A DNA stretch of 64,000 nucleotides. Origin: Bacteroidia bacterium (GTDB lineage Bacteria > Bacteroidota > Bacteroidia > B-17B0 > Aurantibacillaceae). The notes under the pieces were generated by a model. That model was given only the letters and a program-made list of their open reading frames with translations. It had not been told where the DNA came from and made no database searches. The DNA lies in contig JAEUTQ010000057.1 of NCBI GenBank assembly GCA_016787445.1, forward strand, positions 1 to 64,000, read 5' to 3'. Numbering within the stretch: position 1 is the stretch's first letter; every line of letters begins with the position of its first letter. This document shows positions 51,938-60,305 of this stretch, one piece after another. The translations under genes were made by a program, and so were the position numbers.

Positions 51938-52876
51938 ATGCAGCCAATAATTGATAAAGTTCCAAGAGAGGCCTTATTGGCCGAATTGAACAAAGACCGC
52001 TATGTGCGTAAGACCAATAACGGCAATAACGAAATTTATATTATCACTAATCACGATTCGCCTAACGTTATGCGCGAAATCGGTCGCTTGCGTGAGGTAA
52101 CCTTCAGGAATGCGGGCGGCGGAACCGGTAAGGAAATTGATATTGATGAATATGATTTAAGCTCACATCCCTATAAGCAATTATTGGTTTGGAACCCGGA
52201 AGATCAGGAAATTGTTGGAGCCTACCGCTATATTGCCTGTAAAGATGCTGAATTTAGAGATGGCAAAGTGCATTTAGCCACGACTGAATTATTTGATTTT
52301 AGTCCGAAATTTTATGCTGAATTTCTACCCTATACGATCGAATTAGGTCGTTCGTTTATTCAACCCATGTATCAACCTTCGGAGCAATTCAGAAAGGGCT
52401 TATTTAGTTTGGATAATTTATGGGACGGATTGGGAGCCATTGTTATCGACAATCCTTACATTCAGTACTACTATGGTAAAGTAACCATGTACACTGATTT
52501 TAATGTAACGGCACGTGATTATATACTTTCGTTTTTAAAACATTATTTTCCGGATCCGGATAACTTAGTTAAACCCATTCATTCGGTTCAATATAAAACG
52601 GATGTAACCGATTTTTTAAATGAAATAAAAAATTTACCGTATAAAGAAGGACACAGCGTTTTAAATAAAAAAGTACGTGCCTTAGGCGAGAACATTCCGC
52701 CATTGATGAATGCTTACATGAATTTATCGAGTACCATGCGCGTTTTTGGTACTGCTATCAATCCAACGTTTGGTGGTGTTGAAGAAACAGGTATCCTGGT
52801 GAGGATTTCCGATATTTATGAAAGCAAAAAAGAACGCCATCTTAATTCCTACTTACAGGAAAAAGGATTGCTTTAA
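51938..52876 (+). CDS. GNAT-family acyltransferase (hemolysin-like/GlsB type)
   Basis: 312-aa cytoplasmic enzyme. I start at the ATG at 51938; an in-frame TTG lies 2 codons upstream. Residues 80-190 have the acyl-CoA-binding GNAT pattern (LGRSFIQPMYQPSEQFRKG) of the PF13444 family, related to OlsB and the Bacteroides glycine-lipid enzyme GlsB, which add a beta-hydroxy-fatty acid to an amino acid. A second part (200-312) is helical. The GlsA-type PlsC partner may be the acyltransferase at 15433, which lies far away, so a pairing is only inferred. It precedes engB by 11 bp. Confidence 0.8.
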   Translation: MQPIIDKVPREALLAELNKDRYVRKTNNGNNEIYIITNHDSPNVMREIGRLREVTFRNAGGGTGKEIDIDEYDLSSHPYKQLLVWNPEDQEIVGAYRYIACKDAEFRDGKVHLATTELFDFSPKFYAEFLPYTIELGRSFIQPMYQPSEQFRKGLFSLDNLWDGLGAIVIDNPYIQYYYGKVTMYTDFNVTARDYILSFLKHYFPDPDNLVKPIHSVQYKTDVTDFLNEIKNLPYKEGHSVLNKKVRALGENIPPLMNAYMNLSSTMRVFGTAINPTFGGVEETGILVRISDIYESKKERHLNSYLQEKGLL

Positions 52877-52887
52877 TTGAAATTACC

Positions 52888-53505
52888 TTGCAAATAAAAA
52901 AAGCCATATTCGCCAAGTCATCGGCCAAAATAACGGAATGCCCTAAACCCGTGATGCCTGAGTATGCTTTTATCGGACGAAGCAACGTTGGAAAGAGTTC
53001 ACTCATTAATATGTTGTGCAATAACAACAAATTAGCACACACCTCTTCCACACCGGGCAAAACAAAAATCATGAATCATTTCTTAATTAATGATAATTGG
53101 TATTTGGTGGATTTACCGGGATACGGTTATGCTAAAACAAGTAAAGTTGTAAGAGGAGAATTCGAACAAATCATTACCGATTACATCACCAAACGAAGTA
53201 ATCTCGTTTGTTTATTTGTATTGGTGGATTACCGATTACCGCTTCAGCAAATTGACGCGGAATTTATGGAGTGGCTCGGCAAAAAAAATGTTCCGTTTTG
53301 TATTGTATTTACAAAGGCCGATAAACTCAGTAAAAGTGAATTGAAAAAAAATCTGGAAAATTACTTATTAAAGGTGTCTTACATTTTTGAAGACGAACCC
53401 AATTATATCATCACCTCCGCCGAAAAAAAGACAGGTAAAGAAGAGTTGTTGGAATTTATTGAAGCCCATTTTGATTTGTTTAAGCGTGATAGAGATGAAA
53501 AGTGA
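52888..53505 (+). CDS. engB: Ribosome-biogenesis GTPase EngB/YsxC (TTG start)
   Basis: 205-aa GTPase needed for 50S subunit assembly. G1 GRSNVGKSS (about 33-41), G3 DLPGYGYA, G4 FTKADK (about 137-142) and G5 ITSAEK are all present. There is no ATG near the front, and TTG at 52888 gives MQIKKAIFAKSSAK, matching the family start, so TTG initiation is likely. The gene overlaps the next gene by 11 bp. Confidence 0.95.
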   Translation: MQIKKAIFAKSSAKITECPKPVMPEYAFIGRSNVGKSSLINMLCNNNKLAHTSSTPGKTKIMNHFLINDNWYLVDLPGYGYAKTSKVVRGEFEQIITDYITKRSNLVCLFVLVDYRLPLQQIDAEFMEWLGKKNVPFCIVFTKADKLSKSELKKNLENYLLKVSYIFEDEPNYIITSAEKKTGKEELLEFIEAHFDLFKRDRDEK

Positions 53506-53824
53506 TTGGCAAGTATTACAGGAAAAACTAAATGAGCGTTTCGGCAATGAAATGGATTATGATGCCATTTTATATTTAATCGGATTGCAAGAGCTCGGCA
53601 AACTTCATCAAAAATTTAAAAAGGATCAAAAACTCGAAGTGATGCACATTGCTATTTGCACACTACTGGAGCCATTTGGTTTTTACGAATATAAAGGTCG
53701 TGATGAAGAAGGATGGCCGCATTGGGAGTTAAAAGAGAATTTACCATTTCTGGAGCCAAAGCATCAAAACAAATTAATTATTGATGCCATTGTCGATTAT
53801 TTTAAGCGCGAAGAATTTATTTAG
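53495..53824 (+). CDS. Conserved protein of unknown function downstream of engB
   Basis: 109-aa cytoplasmic, acidic and helical protein. The frame is open further up, but the ATG at 53495 (MKSDWQVLQEKL) overlaps the engB stop by 11 bp in typical coupled fashion, and the upstream part is only a shadow of engB. Segments YLIGLQELGKLHQ and EEGWPHWELKENLPFLE are distinctive, but I recognise no domain. Coupling with engB suggests a ribosome or cell-physiology link, which is inference. Confidence 0.75.
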   Translation: MKSDWQVLQEKLNERFGNEMDYDAILYLIGLQELGKLHQKFKKDQKLEVMHIAICTLLEPFGFYEYKGRDEEGWPHWELKENLPFLEPKHQNKLIIDAIVDYFKREEFI

Positions 53825-53852
53825 TATGTCACGTCGAGCGTTTTTTGTCCCG

Positions 53853-53898
53853 TCGAGCGGAGTCGAGACGCGTTATATCAGTTCTCGACTCCGCTCGA
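53853..53898. repeat. Palindromic repeat, copy A
   Basis: Arms TCGAGCGGAGTCGAGA (53853-53868) and TCTCGACTCCGCTCGA (53883-53898), perfect 16-bp inverted repeat with a 14-nt loop. The tail AACTGACA then GACTAAGCTCGAACTGAC follows. Confidence 0.9.
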
Positions 53899-54110
53899 AC
53901 TGACAACGACTAAGCTCGAACTGACAACAACTTCACCCGAGCAGACAGCGACTACTTTTGAATTGTGTTTCTTTTATCAGAGCTCGTTGTCATTCCGACC
54001 GAAGGGAGGAATCTAAAAGAGTACAAGATTTCTCACTACGCCCTCCTTCTCTGCGTTTCAGAGGGTAAATTCGAAAGGAAAACTATTTCTAATCGATAAT
54101 CTTTGTCACG

Positions 54111-54156
54111 TCGAGCGGAGTCGAGACGAGACTAAACAGTTCTCGACTCCGCTCGA
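54111..54156. repeat. Palindromic repeat, copy B
   Basis: Same arms at 54111-54126 and 54141-54156, 258 bp from copy A with the same tail after it. Half of the unit is also found at 26267. Confidence 0.9.
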
Positions 54157-54235
54157 ACTGACAGCGACTAAGCTCGAACTGACCATTTATATATTTTAAA
54201 TCCTCTGCGTAAATCCGCGCTATCTGCGGGAGACC

Positions 54236-54994
54236 TCAATTAAAAATTTCCTCCGCGTTTTTGGTGGTAATTTCCGCTACCTCAGCGATTGTAGAATTCT
54301 TTAACTGCGCAACTTTCTCGGCCACCATCATCAAATAGGAACTTTCGTTACGCTTTCCTCGAAAAGGTACCGGCGCTAAATAAGGTGAATCCGTTTCCAA
54401 TACTAAATGCTGCATATCTAATTGCTCAACTACTTTATCCAAGCCCGAATTTTTAAACGTCACAACGCCGCCAATTCCCAATTTAAATCCTAAATCAATT
54501 ATTTTATTCGCTTGCTCTAAATTTCCGCTGAAACAATGAAAAATACCTTTTGGTAATTTTTTATTCGCGGCCAATACGTGGAAAATTTCATCAAAGGCAT
54601 CGCGACAGTGAATCACAATGGGTAAATCATATTGCAGTGCCCAATCAATTTGTTTTTGAAACGCCATTTTTTGCTGCTCAAAAAAAGTTTTATCCCAATA
54701 CAAATCCATACCAATCTCACCAACCGCGCAAAACTTTCTCTTACCCAACCACTCTTCTACTATTTTTAGTTCCTGCTCCACATTTTCATTTACTGAGCAA
54801 GGATGCAAACCCATCATGGGAAAACAATTCTCAGGATACTCCTTTTCCAATTGTAACATCCCCTCAATACTTGTGCTGTCGATATTGGGCAAAAATAATT
54901 TGTTGACGCCGGCACCAATCGCTTTTTTGATAATCTGAGAACGATCGTGATTGAATTCCTCGGAATAAAGATGTGTATGTGTATCGATGAACAT
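54236..54994 (-). CDS. TatD-family DNase/hydrolase
   Basis: 252-aa metal-dependent hydrolase. Metal-binding and catalytic sites: DTHTHL (4-9), GEIGMDLYW (about 91-99), HCRDAF (about 129-134), HCFSG (about 153-157) and ETDSPYLAP (about 200-208). It is a 3'-5' exonuclease or deoxyribonuclease in related organisms. It is flanked by the repeat-rich gap and a divergent T9SS gene. Confidence 0.93.
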   Translation of the reverse strand: MFIDTHTHLYSEEFNHDRSQIIKKAIGAGVNKLFLPNIDSTSIEGMLQLEKEYPENCFPMMGLHPCSVNENVEQELKIVEEWLGKRKFCAVGEIGMDLYWDKTFFEQQKMAFQKQIDWALQYDLPIVIHCRDAFDEIFHVLAANKKLPKGIFHCFSGNLEQANKIIDLGFKLGIGGVVTFKNSGLDKVVEQLDMQHLVLETDSPYLAPVPFRGKRNESSYLMMVAEKVAQLKNSTIAEVAEITTKNAEEIFN

Positions 54995-55066
54995 GAGCTA
55001 AATCAGTACAAAGATAATCAGTAAAATGTTATTTATTTTAATATATTTGGTTTAAACTAAAGTAAT

Positions 55067-56062
55067 ATGAAATCAACTTATACTCTCTTTCTCATTTGCT
55101 TTCTTAATATTTTGAATGCTCAATATAGCATAACCCAATCAGCGATGCCTTTGCCCGGTGATGTTGACACACAATTCTATTTAGATTCAAACAATCTGCA
55201 TCTTGGAACCTCGGGTATCAATCAGGTGTGGAATTATTCCTCTATTACCAGTAGTATGTCGCCAAACACCTCAACATACGTTGCAATTTCTTCTGTTCCC
55301 AATGCTTCCCTATTTCCAAATGCGACTATTGCGTTGGAATATGGAGCTGGCGGTTTCTATGAAATGTATAATATGAATGGGAAAAAGGAATACTTAGGCA
55401 CTGCCTCTTCAACTCTTTCTAACTGCGCGGTATGGAATAATCCGCTCAGATACTATAATGTGCCTTTTGCCTATGGAAATTCATCCTCAGATTCATTTAA
55501 CTTTTTTCAGAGCGGTGATACATATAATGGAACTATTTCAGCCAATGCGAATGGAACCGGAGTTTTGATAATGCCAACTTATACCCTCTCAAATGTTTTA
55601 AGAATTCAATATGCATTTAGTTATACAATAACCGGAACAAATCCGGGAAATTACGTTGGTACTCAGGTAGAATATTATGCTGCTGCAAATAAGTTTCCAA
55701 TCTTAAGTGTTGGACACGGAACCTACAGCGGAACTTTTGGAACCTCTGTCAATAAAAATGGAAGTGCCAACGGCGCTTATTTTACGGGGATGAAAGAAGA
55801 CAAAACACCATTCATTTTTTCCTTGTTCCCTAATCCTGTTACCAATAACGAACTAACTATAAATTTAACTCAGAATTCAGATTATCCCGCTTCAATTTGT
55901 ATCCGCAACATAATCGGACAAACGATTGCAACTTATGAGTATACTTTTTCCGCGAGTAATACCAATTTTAAAATAAATACTGCGAATTTCGACAAGGGAA
56001 TATATCTGATTGAAATCAAAACAAAGGAAGGAAGCCTTTCCAAAAAAATAATAATTGAATAG
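55067..56062 (+). CDS. Secreted T9SS type A cargo, no recognised catalytic domain
   Basis: 331-aa protein. Signal peptide 1-18 (ILNAQ). The middle (30-245) is beta-rich and of unknown family. The last about 80 residues are a type A sorting domain (FSLFPNPVTNNELTIN, ending LSKKIIIE), so it is delivered by T9SS to the surface. A TATATTTG element lies at 55042-55049 without a clear -33 box. It precedes the glycosyltransferase gene. Confidence 0.8.
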   Translation: MKSTYTLFLICFLNILNAQYSITQSAMPLPGDVDTQFYLDSNNLHLGTSGINQVWNYSSITSSMSPNTSTYVAISSVPNASLFPNATIALEYGAGGFYEMYNMNGKKEYLGTASSTLSNCAVWNNPLRYYNVPFAYGNSSSDSFNFFQSGDTYNGTISANANGTGVLIMPTYTLSNVLRIQYAFSYTITGTNPGNYVGTQVEYYAAANKFPILSVGHGTYSGTFGTSVNKNGSANGAYFTGMKEDKTPFIFSLFPNPVTNNELTINLTQNSDYPASICIRNIIGQTIATYEYTFSASNTNFKINTANFDKGIYLIEIKTKEGSLSKKIIIE

Positions 56063-56083
56063 CATTTAGTACATTTGTGCTAA

Positions 56084-57046
56084 GTGAAAATTCTTATCAT
56101 ACGTTTCAGCTCTATCGGCGATATTGTTTTAACAACGCCGGTGATTCGTTGTTGTGCGCAACAAATTAAAAATGCTGAAATCCACTTTGTATGCAAAGCT
56201 TCTTTTAAAAGTACACTGGAACACAATCCTTATATTCATAAACTCATTACTTTCGATAAAGATATTAATGAAGTTATTCCCGCGCTTAAAAAAGAAAGCT
56301 ACGACATAATTATCGACCTACACAACAATCTCAGAAGTCGTCGCTTGAAATTAGCGCTCGGAATAAAGAGTTTGTCGTTTGATAAACTAAACATTAAAAA
56401 ACTCTTAGCCGTTGTACTTAAGAATAAAAATTTATTGCCCGACATTCACATCGTGCAGCGCTATCTGCAGACCGTTAGTTCGTTAGGCGTAAAAGATGAT
56501 GGCAAGGGATTAGATTATTTTATTTCAGAAAAAGACAATGTCGACCTCAGCACTATTCATCCTGAATTAAACAAAGGTTACATAGCTTTGGTGGTGGGCG
56601 GTTCGTATTACACCAAAAAAATTCCGGTAAATAAATTAATTGAGATCTGTAACAACTCTAAACTCCCTCTTGTTTTATTGGGAGGGAAAGAAGATTCAAG
56701 CATAGCGGAGCAAGTGGTTTCAAAATGTAAAAACGCCATCAACATTTGCGGTAACTACTCGCTCAATCAATCGGCATTTATTATTCAACATTCATCATTT
56801 GTCATTACATCCGACACCGGACTCATGCACATCGCTTCCGCTTTTGGAAAAAAGATTTACTCGCTGTGGGGAAATACCATTCCTGAGTTTGGTATGTATC
56901 CGTATAAACCGGGTGAAGGCAGTAAAATTTTAGAAGTAAAAAATCTGAAATGCCGTCCTTGTTCTAAGTTAGGCTATGGTAAATGCCCGAAAGGCCATTT
57001 CAAATGCATGAATGAGATTGATGTGGGATTAGTTGGTAGTTCGTAG
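56084..57046 (+). CDS. Glycosyltransferase family 9 (heptosyltransferase-like), GTG start
   Basis: 320-aa cytoplasmic enzyme of LPS-core assembly. The family start KILIIRFSSIGDIVLTTPVI (residues 2-21) and the C-terminal donor-site segment SDTGLMHIASAFGK are intact. It uses a GTG start; a TACATTTG element (56070-56077) is 6 nt before it. The last 16 bases, which contain the stop codon, coincide with a dispersed repeat (57031-57046), so the C-terminus VGSS may come from the repeat. Sugar specificity is unknown. Confidence 0.9.
   Translation: MKILIIRFSSIGDIVLTTPVIRCCAQQIKNAEIHFVCKASFKSTLEHNPYIHKLITFDKDINEVIPALKKESYDIIIDLHNNLRSRRLKLALGIKSLSFDKLNIKKLLAVVLKNKNLLPDIHIVQRYLQTVSSLGVKDDGKGLDYFISEKDNVDLSTIHPELNKGYIALVVGGSYYTKKIPVNKLIEICNNSKLPLVLLGGKEDSSIAEQVVSKCKNAINICGNYSLNQSAFIIQHSSFVITSDTGLMHIASAFGKKIYSLWGNTIPEFGMYPYKPGEGSKILEVKNLKCRPCSKLGYGKCPKGHFKCMNEIDVGLVGSS
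57031..57046. repeat. 16-bp dispersed repeat, copy 1
   Basis: AGTTGGTAGTTCGTAG overlapping the 3' end of the glycosyltransferase gene. An exact inverted copy is at 59711-59726, and a one-mismatch inverted copy at 57796-57811. Confidence 0.75.
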
Positions 57047-57077
57047 CTCGTAGACTGAGAGTCCATAGTTCTTAAGG

Positions 57078-57108
57078 TTGAAAATCAACAAAAAATAATG
57101 TATCTTTA
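57078..57108 (+). promoter_or_regulatory. Promoter of the mntA-hepT pair
   Basis: TTG at 57078-57080, 20-nt spacer, TATCTTTA at 57101-57108, close to the Bacteroidota pattern. It ends 4 nt before the ATG at 57113 and overlaps the earlier in-frame ATG at 57098, which argues against that start. Confidence 0.55.
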
Positions 57109-57112
57109 CCTT

Positions 57113-57421
57113 ATGGGTATTTTAGAGTCAAATATTGATTTAATCAGGGACTTATGTTCAAAATATAACGTCTCTAAACTCTTTGTTTTTGGCTCTGTTC
57201 TAACTCCCGGATTTTCAAAAAAAAGTGATGTTGATTTTATTGTTTCGTTTAACAATGTTAGCCTTTATGATTACGCCGACAATTATTTTAATTTGAAAAG
57301 TTCACTTGAAAAAATACTTCAAAGACCAGTAGATTTATTGGAGGATAAAGCCATTAATAATCCTTTCTTAAGAGAATCTATTGACTCATCCAAACAAATA
57401 GTGTATGGACATAGAGATTAA
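57113..57421 (+). CDS. mntA: MntA-like nucleotidyltransferase antitoxin
   Basis: 102-aa minimal nucleotidyltransferase. The signature GSX10DXD is complete (G27-S28, D39, D41 in FGSVLTPGF and SDVDFIV). Homologues add AMP to a tyrosine of the HepT toxin and so block it. I use the second ATG (57113), because the first (57098) lies inside the promoter. It overlaps hepT by 17 bp, the usual arrangement of the pair. Confidence 0.88.
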   Translation: MGILESNIDLIRDLCSKYNVSKLFVFGSVLTPGFSKKSDVDFIVSFNNVSLYDYADNYFNLKSSLEKILQRPVDLLEDKAINNPFLRESIDSSKQIVYGHRD

Positions 57422-57755
57422 AACCTGGCTATACGACGTACTTCAATCCATCAATGAGATTGAAAGTTATTATGATGGTAAACAAAAACTATTTGAAGAG
57501 TATGTAGCCGACATTAAAACAAAAAGAGCGATTGAAAGGGATTTGGAAATTATAGGCGAGGCAGTTAACAGAATTTCAAAAAAGAACCCTGATTTCAAAC
57601 TAAACAATGCAGACAAAATTGTTGGCACACGTAACCGCATCATTCACGGTTATGACAAAATATCTGATGAGTTAATTTGGAGCATCGTGATTAATCATAT
57701 TCCGAAATTAAAAGAGGAAGTCTCATTGCTCCTTAGTGAAGGAGATTGTTTTTAA
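57405..57755 (+). CDS. hepT: HepT-like HEPN toxin
   Basis: 116-aa all-helical HEPN RNase. The catalytic motif RX4HXY is intact (R76, H81, Y83 in RNRIIHGY), and the Tyr is the site that MntA AMPylates in characterised pairs. With mntA directly upstream and overlapping, this is a complete type VII toxin-antitoxin module. It could aid phage defence or plasmid-like maintenance; target RNA is unknown. Confidence 0.9.
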   Translation: MDIEIKTWLYDVLQSINEIESYYDGKQKLFEEYVADIKTKRAIERDLEIIGEAVNRISKKNPDFKLNNADKIVGTRNRIIHGYDKISDELIWSIVINHIPKLKEEVSLLLSEGDCF

Positions 57756-57958
57756 TTGGGTTCGTAGATATTTCGTAATTCATTTGCTACACCCTCTACG
57801 AACTCCCAACTAATACAAGCTTTGAATTTTACTTTTAAATATTTAAATTAGCTTACCTAGCAGGACTCATAAAATCACCCCAATCTTGCAAAGATTGCAA
57901 GCTTAGGATAAAATATAGCTCCTTTAAGGAAGTTAGCAGGCATTAATTGGACGTAGAC
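57756..57958. other. 203-bp gap with a hairpin and the 16-bp repeat
   Basis: Holds the inverted 16-bp repeat (57796-57811), a perfect 7-bp hairpin CTTGCAA-AGA-TTGCAAG (57885-57901) and two TAGCAGG copies (57858 and 57935 regions). No gene seen. The hairpin could be part of a leader or terminator. Confidence 0.45.
57796..57811. repeat. 16-bp dispersed repeat, copy 2 (inverted)
   Basis: CTACGAACTCCCAACT, reverse complement of the repeat at 57031 with one mismatch. Confidence 0.65.
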
Positions 57959-59656
57959 ATGAAAAAACATTTATACATAATAATTTTCTTTTTCTTCCTT
58001 AATATAATTAAAGCCCAAACTATAAACTTTCAATGGTCCGATCAAATCGGAGGGACTTTTAACGACAGCGGAAACTCCATTGCGCTAGACGGTTCAGGAA
58101 ATGTTTATTCAATTGGTAGATTTACTGGCACGGTAGACTTTGATCCAGGTGTAGGTATATCTAATCTTACAGCACCGAGTGGCTTCTCTGACATCTTCAT
58201 TTTAAAACTTAATTCCTCTGGCAATTTTATTTGGGCAAAACAACTCGGTGGAAATAATGACGATTATGGTTATGCATTAACCATCGACGGGGCTGGAAAT
58301 GTTTTAGCAACAGGATGCTTTCAAGGTGTTGCTGATTTTGATCCAAGTGTCGGAACATTCACTTTAAGTGCAAAAGGCCAATATGATTCATTCATTTTGA
58401 AATTAGACGCCGCAGGAAATTTTATCTGGGCTAAACAATTAGGCGGATCTAAGGACGACATTGGATATTCAATTATAGTAGATAATTCTAACAATATCTA
58501 TTCTACAGGAAATTTTATTGACACCGCCGACTTTGACCCAGGTGTTTCCGTTTATAACCTTATTGCAAAAGGCGGACTGGATATTTTTGTATCTAAATTA
58601 GACTCGTCTGGTAATTTTATTTGGGCCAAAAAATTTGGTGGAAATTCCGACGATTATAGTTATTCAATCGTAACTGACGCTTCGGGAAATGTTTTTACCA
58701 CAGGTGAATTCACAGACACTACGGATTTCGACCCAAGCTTTTCTGTTTTTAATTTAATTTCCGCTTCACCCTACTTTAATTCCTTCATCTCAAAATTAGA
58801 CCCTTCTGGCAATTTCGCCTGGGCTAAAATGATTGGTGGCACAAGAGAAAACGCAGGAAGTTCCATTAAATTAAATGCAACTGGTGATGTTTTCGTTGCA
58901 GGACCATTTAGTGGTACGGCTGATTTTGATCCTAGTCTTTCAACCTACACACTTAATACAAATTTATTCTTCGACATATTCGTTCTTAAACTAGATGGTT
59001 CAGGAAATTTCGTCTGGGCAAAACAAATGGGCGGCACTTCAAATGACTATGCAACTTCTTTATCCCTTGATAACTCTGGTAATGTTTATACAACGGGTAT
59101 ATTTCGTAATTCCGCTGACTTTGATCCAAACGTAGGCACATATAATCTAACTTCTGTAGGTTTCGAGGACATATTCGTTTCAAAACTAGACCCCGCAGGA
59201 AATTTTATTTGGGCTAAATCGTTCGGTAGCACTCAACAAGATAATGGAGCTTCAGTTGCTGTTGATGGCTTAGGCAACGTTTACACGACTGGCTTTTTTG
59301 AAAGCATTTGTAATTTTGATTTTGGTAATAGCAATTTTTCCCTAAGTTCTTTTGGTGGCTGGGACGCTTTCGTTTGTAAACTAAGTCAAGGCACTTTAGG
59401 TTTAGTTGAAAATACTCAAGAGAAAGCTATTTCTATTTATCCCAATCCCACAAATGACAAAGTGTATTTTTTTAATAAAGAGGAACTAATTCAAAGTTTC
59501 AAATTATTAAACAGCATTGGTCAATGTCTTATTGAAAAAACAAATATTCAATTTCACAATGTTACTTTGGACCTTTCCGACTATCAAAATGGAATATACT
59601 TTCTTGAAGTAAATTCGGCTGATTGCATTACACGAACTAAGCTGGTGAAAAATTAA
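57959..59656 (+). CDS. SBBP-repeat propeller protein with T9SS type A sorting domain
   Basis: 565-aa secreted protein. The ATG at 57959 (MKKHLYIIIFFFFL) begins a clear signal peptide ending IKAQ; an upstream TTG adds four codons. Seven repeats of about 63-65 residues follow, each with FIWAKQLGG-like core and DFDPxVG (Asp-rich, perhaps calcium binding), suggesting a propeller. The last about 80 residues are the sorting domain (ISIYPNPTNDKVYFFN, ending TKLVKN). It is similar in plan to the SBBP part of the protein at 31683. Likely a surface adhesin. Confidence 0.82.
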   Translation: MKKHLYIIIFFFFLNIIKAQTINFQWSDQIGGTFNDSGNSIALDGSGNVYSIGRFTGTVDFDPGVGISNLTAPSGFSDIFILKLNSSGNFIWAKQLGGNNDDYGYALTIDGAGNVLATGCFQGVADFDPSVGTFTLSAKGQYDSFILKLDAAGNFIWAKQLGGSKDDIGYSIIVDNSNNIYSTGNFIDTADFDPGVSVYNLIAKGGLDIFVSKLDSSGNFIWAKKFGGNSDDYSYSIVTDASGNVFTTGEFTDTTDFDPSFSVFNLISASPYFNSFISKLDPSGNFAWAKMIGGTRENAGSSIKLNATGDVFVAGPFSGTADFDPSLSTYTLNTNLFFDIFVLKLDGSGNFVWAKQMGGTSNDYATSLSLDNSGNVYTTGIFRNSADFDPNVGTYNLTSVGFEDIFVSKLDPAGNFIWAKSFGSTQQDNGASVAVDGLGNVYTTGFFESICNFDFGNSNFSLSSFGGWDAFVCKLSQGTLGLVENTQEKAISIYPNPTNDKVYFFNKEELIQSFKLLNSIGQCLIEKTNIQFHNVTLDLSDYQNGIYFLEVNSADCITRTKLVKN

Positions 59657-59710
59657 CAGTCACTAACAACGGCTAAGCTACACCATACATAATTCCACAC
59701 TTTCTCCAAT

Positions 59711-59726
59711 CTACGAACTACCAACT
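59711..59726. repeat. 16-bp dispersed repeat, copy 3 (inverted, exact)
   Basis: CTACGAACTACCAACT, exact reverse complement of 57031-57046. It follows the SBBP gene and lies before the convergent thioesterase. Confidence 0.75.
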
Positions 59727-59736
59727 CCGAACTCCT

Positions 59737-60252
59737 CTAATCTTTCACAAACAAAGCTTTCAATTCTGTAGCTTCATCCGGTTTCATTCTTCCTGCTAAG
59801 ATTAAGGATAACTGACGGCGACGTAAAGCGGAATCATAACGCTTTTTTTCTTCTTCGGTTTCCGGTATCAATTGCGGAACAGGCAAAGGCGCTCCGTTTT
59901 GATCGATGGCCACAAAGGTTGTAATAGCTTCGTTACATTTTGTTTTTTGTCCCGTCACCGGATTCTCTACCCAAACATCAACAAACACTTCCATACTGCT
60001 GTTAAACGCACGACTTACTTTAGCTTCAAACGTTACAATGCTGTTTTGCTTAATTGGATTATCAAACGAAACATGATTGATGGAAGCGGTTACCACCACT
60101 CTGCCGCAATGTCTTTGCGCTGCAATCGCCGCGGAAATATCCACCCACTGCATTAACTTACCACCAAATAAATTTCCAACGTGATTCGTATCATTTGGTA
60201 ATACCACTTCTGTATTAATGGTTAGGGATTCGCGCGCAAATTTTGGCTTCAT
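59737..60252 (-). CDS. Acyl-CoA thioesterase, YciA/ACOT hotdog type
   Basis: 171-aa hotdog-fold enzyme. The conserved start NHVGNLFGGKLMQWVDISAAIAA (about 20-42, quoted in part as NLFGGKLMQW) and the SINHVSFDNPIK region contain the catalytic Asn/Asp and substrate residues of the YciA group. Cytoplasmic, general acyl-CoA hydrolysis. It is divergent from hemJ. Confidence 0.88.
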   Translation of the reverse strand: MKPKFARESLTINTEVVLPNDTNHVGNLFGGKLMQWVDISAAIAAQRHCGRVVVTASINHVSFDNPIKQNSIVTFEAKVSRAFNSSMEVFVDVWVENPVTGQKTKCNEAITTFVAIDQNGAPLPVPQLIPETEEEKKRYDSALRRRQLSLILAGRMKPDEATELKALFVKD

Positions 60253-60282
60253 GGCTGTTTCTGTTTTATGATGCTAAATTAC

Positions 60283-60290
60283 TACCTTTG
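60283..60290 (+). promoter_or_regulatory. -7 element of hemJ
   Basis: TACCTTTG, perfect TAnnTTTG, 15 nt before the hemJ ATG. The -33 box is not clear. Confidence 0.4.
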
Positions 60291-60305
60291 TTTTAAATAA
60301 GCGCT

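Larger units (their letters stand above)
53825..54235. other. 411-bp gene-free, repeat-rich region
   Basis: No coding potential was seen. It holds two full copies of a palindromic repeat (53853-53898 and 54111-54156), tails with AACTGACA and GACTAAGCTCGAACTGAC, one GTCATTCCGACCGAAGGGAG element (53989-54014), and a CCGCGCTATCTGCGGGAGA segment before TatD. It is a tandem insertion site of dispersed repeats between convergent genes. Confidence 0.8.

Noticed and set aside
53825-54235. CRISPR array
   Set aside because: Units are long palindromes with only two copies, not short direct repeats with uniform spacers, and no cas genes are near.
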